Positions 52,390 through 52,514 of a stretch of 52,514 nucleotides of DNA are shown here, one piece after another. Both the position numbers and the translations under genes were made by a program. The DNA is taken from NCBI GenBank assembly GCA_037384645.1, contig JARRNT010000024.1:1-52514 (forward strand). Direction: 5' to 3'. The notes below the pieces were generated by a model. The model was not told where the DNA came from and did no database searches. It worked only from the letters and a program-made list of their open reading frames with translations. This DNA is from RI-92 sp037384645. GTDB lineage: Bacteria > Pseudomonadota > Gammaproteobacteria > UBA6429 > Thiohalophilaceae. Position 1 is the first letter of the stretch, and each line of letters starts with the position of its first letter.

Positions 52390-52514
52390 AGGATTAGGCC
52401 TTCAGGGTCTAACCCCTTGAACCTTTTTGCGGGCTGGCATGCAAAATTAACTCATGCCAGGCTGAGCAAGGGCTGGTTCTCCTATCCAAATAATTATACT
52501 ATTATCAATAGGGT

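Noticed and set aside
1..52514. tRNA genes, rRNA, CRISPR arrays, integrase or intact insertion sequence
   Set aside because: None was visible on reading both strands; a tRNAscan or IS search could still find divergent cases.

Overview
The window reads as chromosomal DNA of a gammaproteobacterium. The YheU and YheT families, a Bcr/CflA exporter, a CadC-like regulator, a DUF2189 protein and a PEP-CTERM protein together point to an environmental, probably aquatic, lineage. Base composition is close to balanced in the genes and AT-rich between them. I saw no tRNA, rRNA, CRISPR array, prophage or intact insertion sequence. Genus cannot be fixed from this sequence alone.

Layout. 1-5.4 kb: a PEP-CTERM surface protein behind a near-perfect sigma-54 promoter, a flavin amine oxidase, a small Cys-containing membrane protein, an MFS drug exporter and a secreted CHAP amidase. 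5.4-13.3 kb: adenylate kinase, a Lon-like AAA+ protease, a damaged M15 peptidase locus, a sulfurtransferase-yheU pair and a site-2-protease-family membrane protein. 13.3-21 kb: DUF2189 membrane protein, metallophosphoesterase, DUF4382 lipoprotein, small-multidrug-export protein, an AT-rich orphan membrane protein and a SatP-like acetate channel. 21.3-29.3 kb: BFD-like protein, SulP anion transporter, a divergent LysR/O-methyltransferase pair, a tiny lipoprotein, YheT hydrolase, about 1.1 kb of decayed DNA and a type II NADH dehydrogenase. 29.7-33.4 kb: two envelope glycosyltransferases and a membrane protein built from three copies of one hairpin. 33.4-44.1 kb: a GC-rich block that may be a structured RNA, a three-gene ABC exporter operon, a CadC-like regulator divergent from an alpha/beta hydrolase with three 11-bp repeats between them, a secreted metallo-beta-lactamase-fold protein, a truncated GST and an AI-2E/PerM protein. 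44.2-52.5 kb: a b-type cytochrome, a cation operon (TrkA-C membrane protein, Na/K-type P-ATPase, CNNM protein) and two EamA transporters.

How the genes fit together. Much of the content concerns the envelope and ion or solute traffic: exporters, cation pump, anion transporter, acetate channel, glycosyltransferases and several secreted hydrolases. The best transcription units are sulfurtransferase-yheU, ATPase-permease-adaptor (38302 to 33987) and TrkA-C/P-ATPase/CNNM (50019 to 45445). Gene decay is visible in several places (M15 locus, GST, cupin remnant, 27.1-27.4 kb), as are small dispersed palindromes.

The most unusual items are the candidate structured RNA at 33.67-33.84 kb, the orphan membrane protein at 18.4-20.1 kb, the three 11-bp repeats at 40.37-40.40 kb, the triplicated-hairpin protein at 32.7-33.4 kb and the sigma-54 site at position 52. 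None is proven to be a new system.
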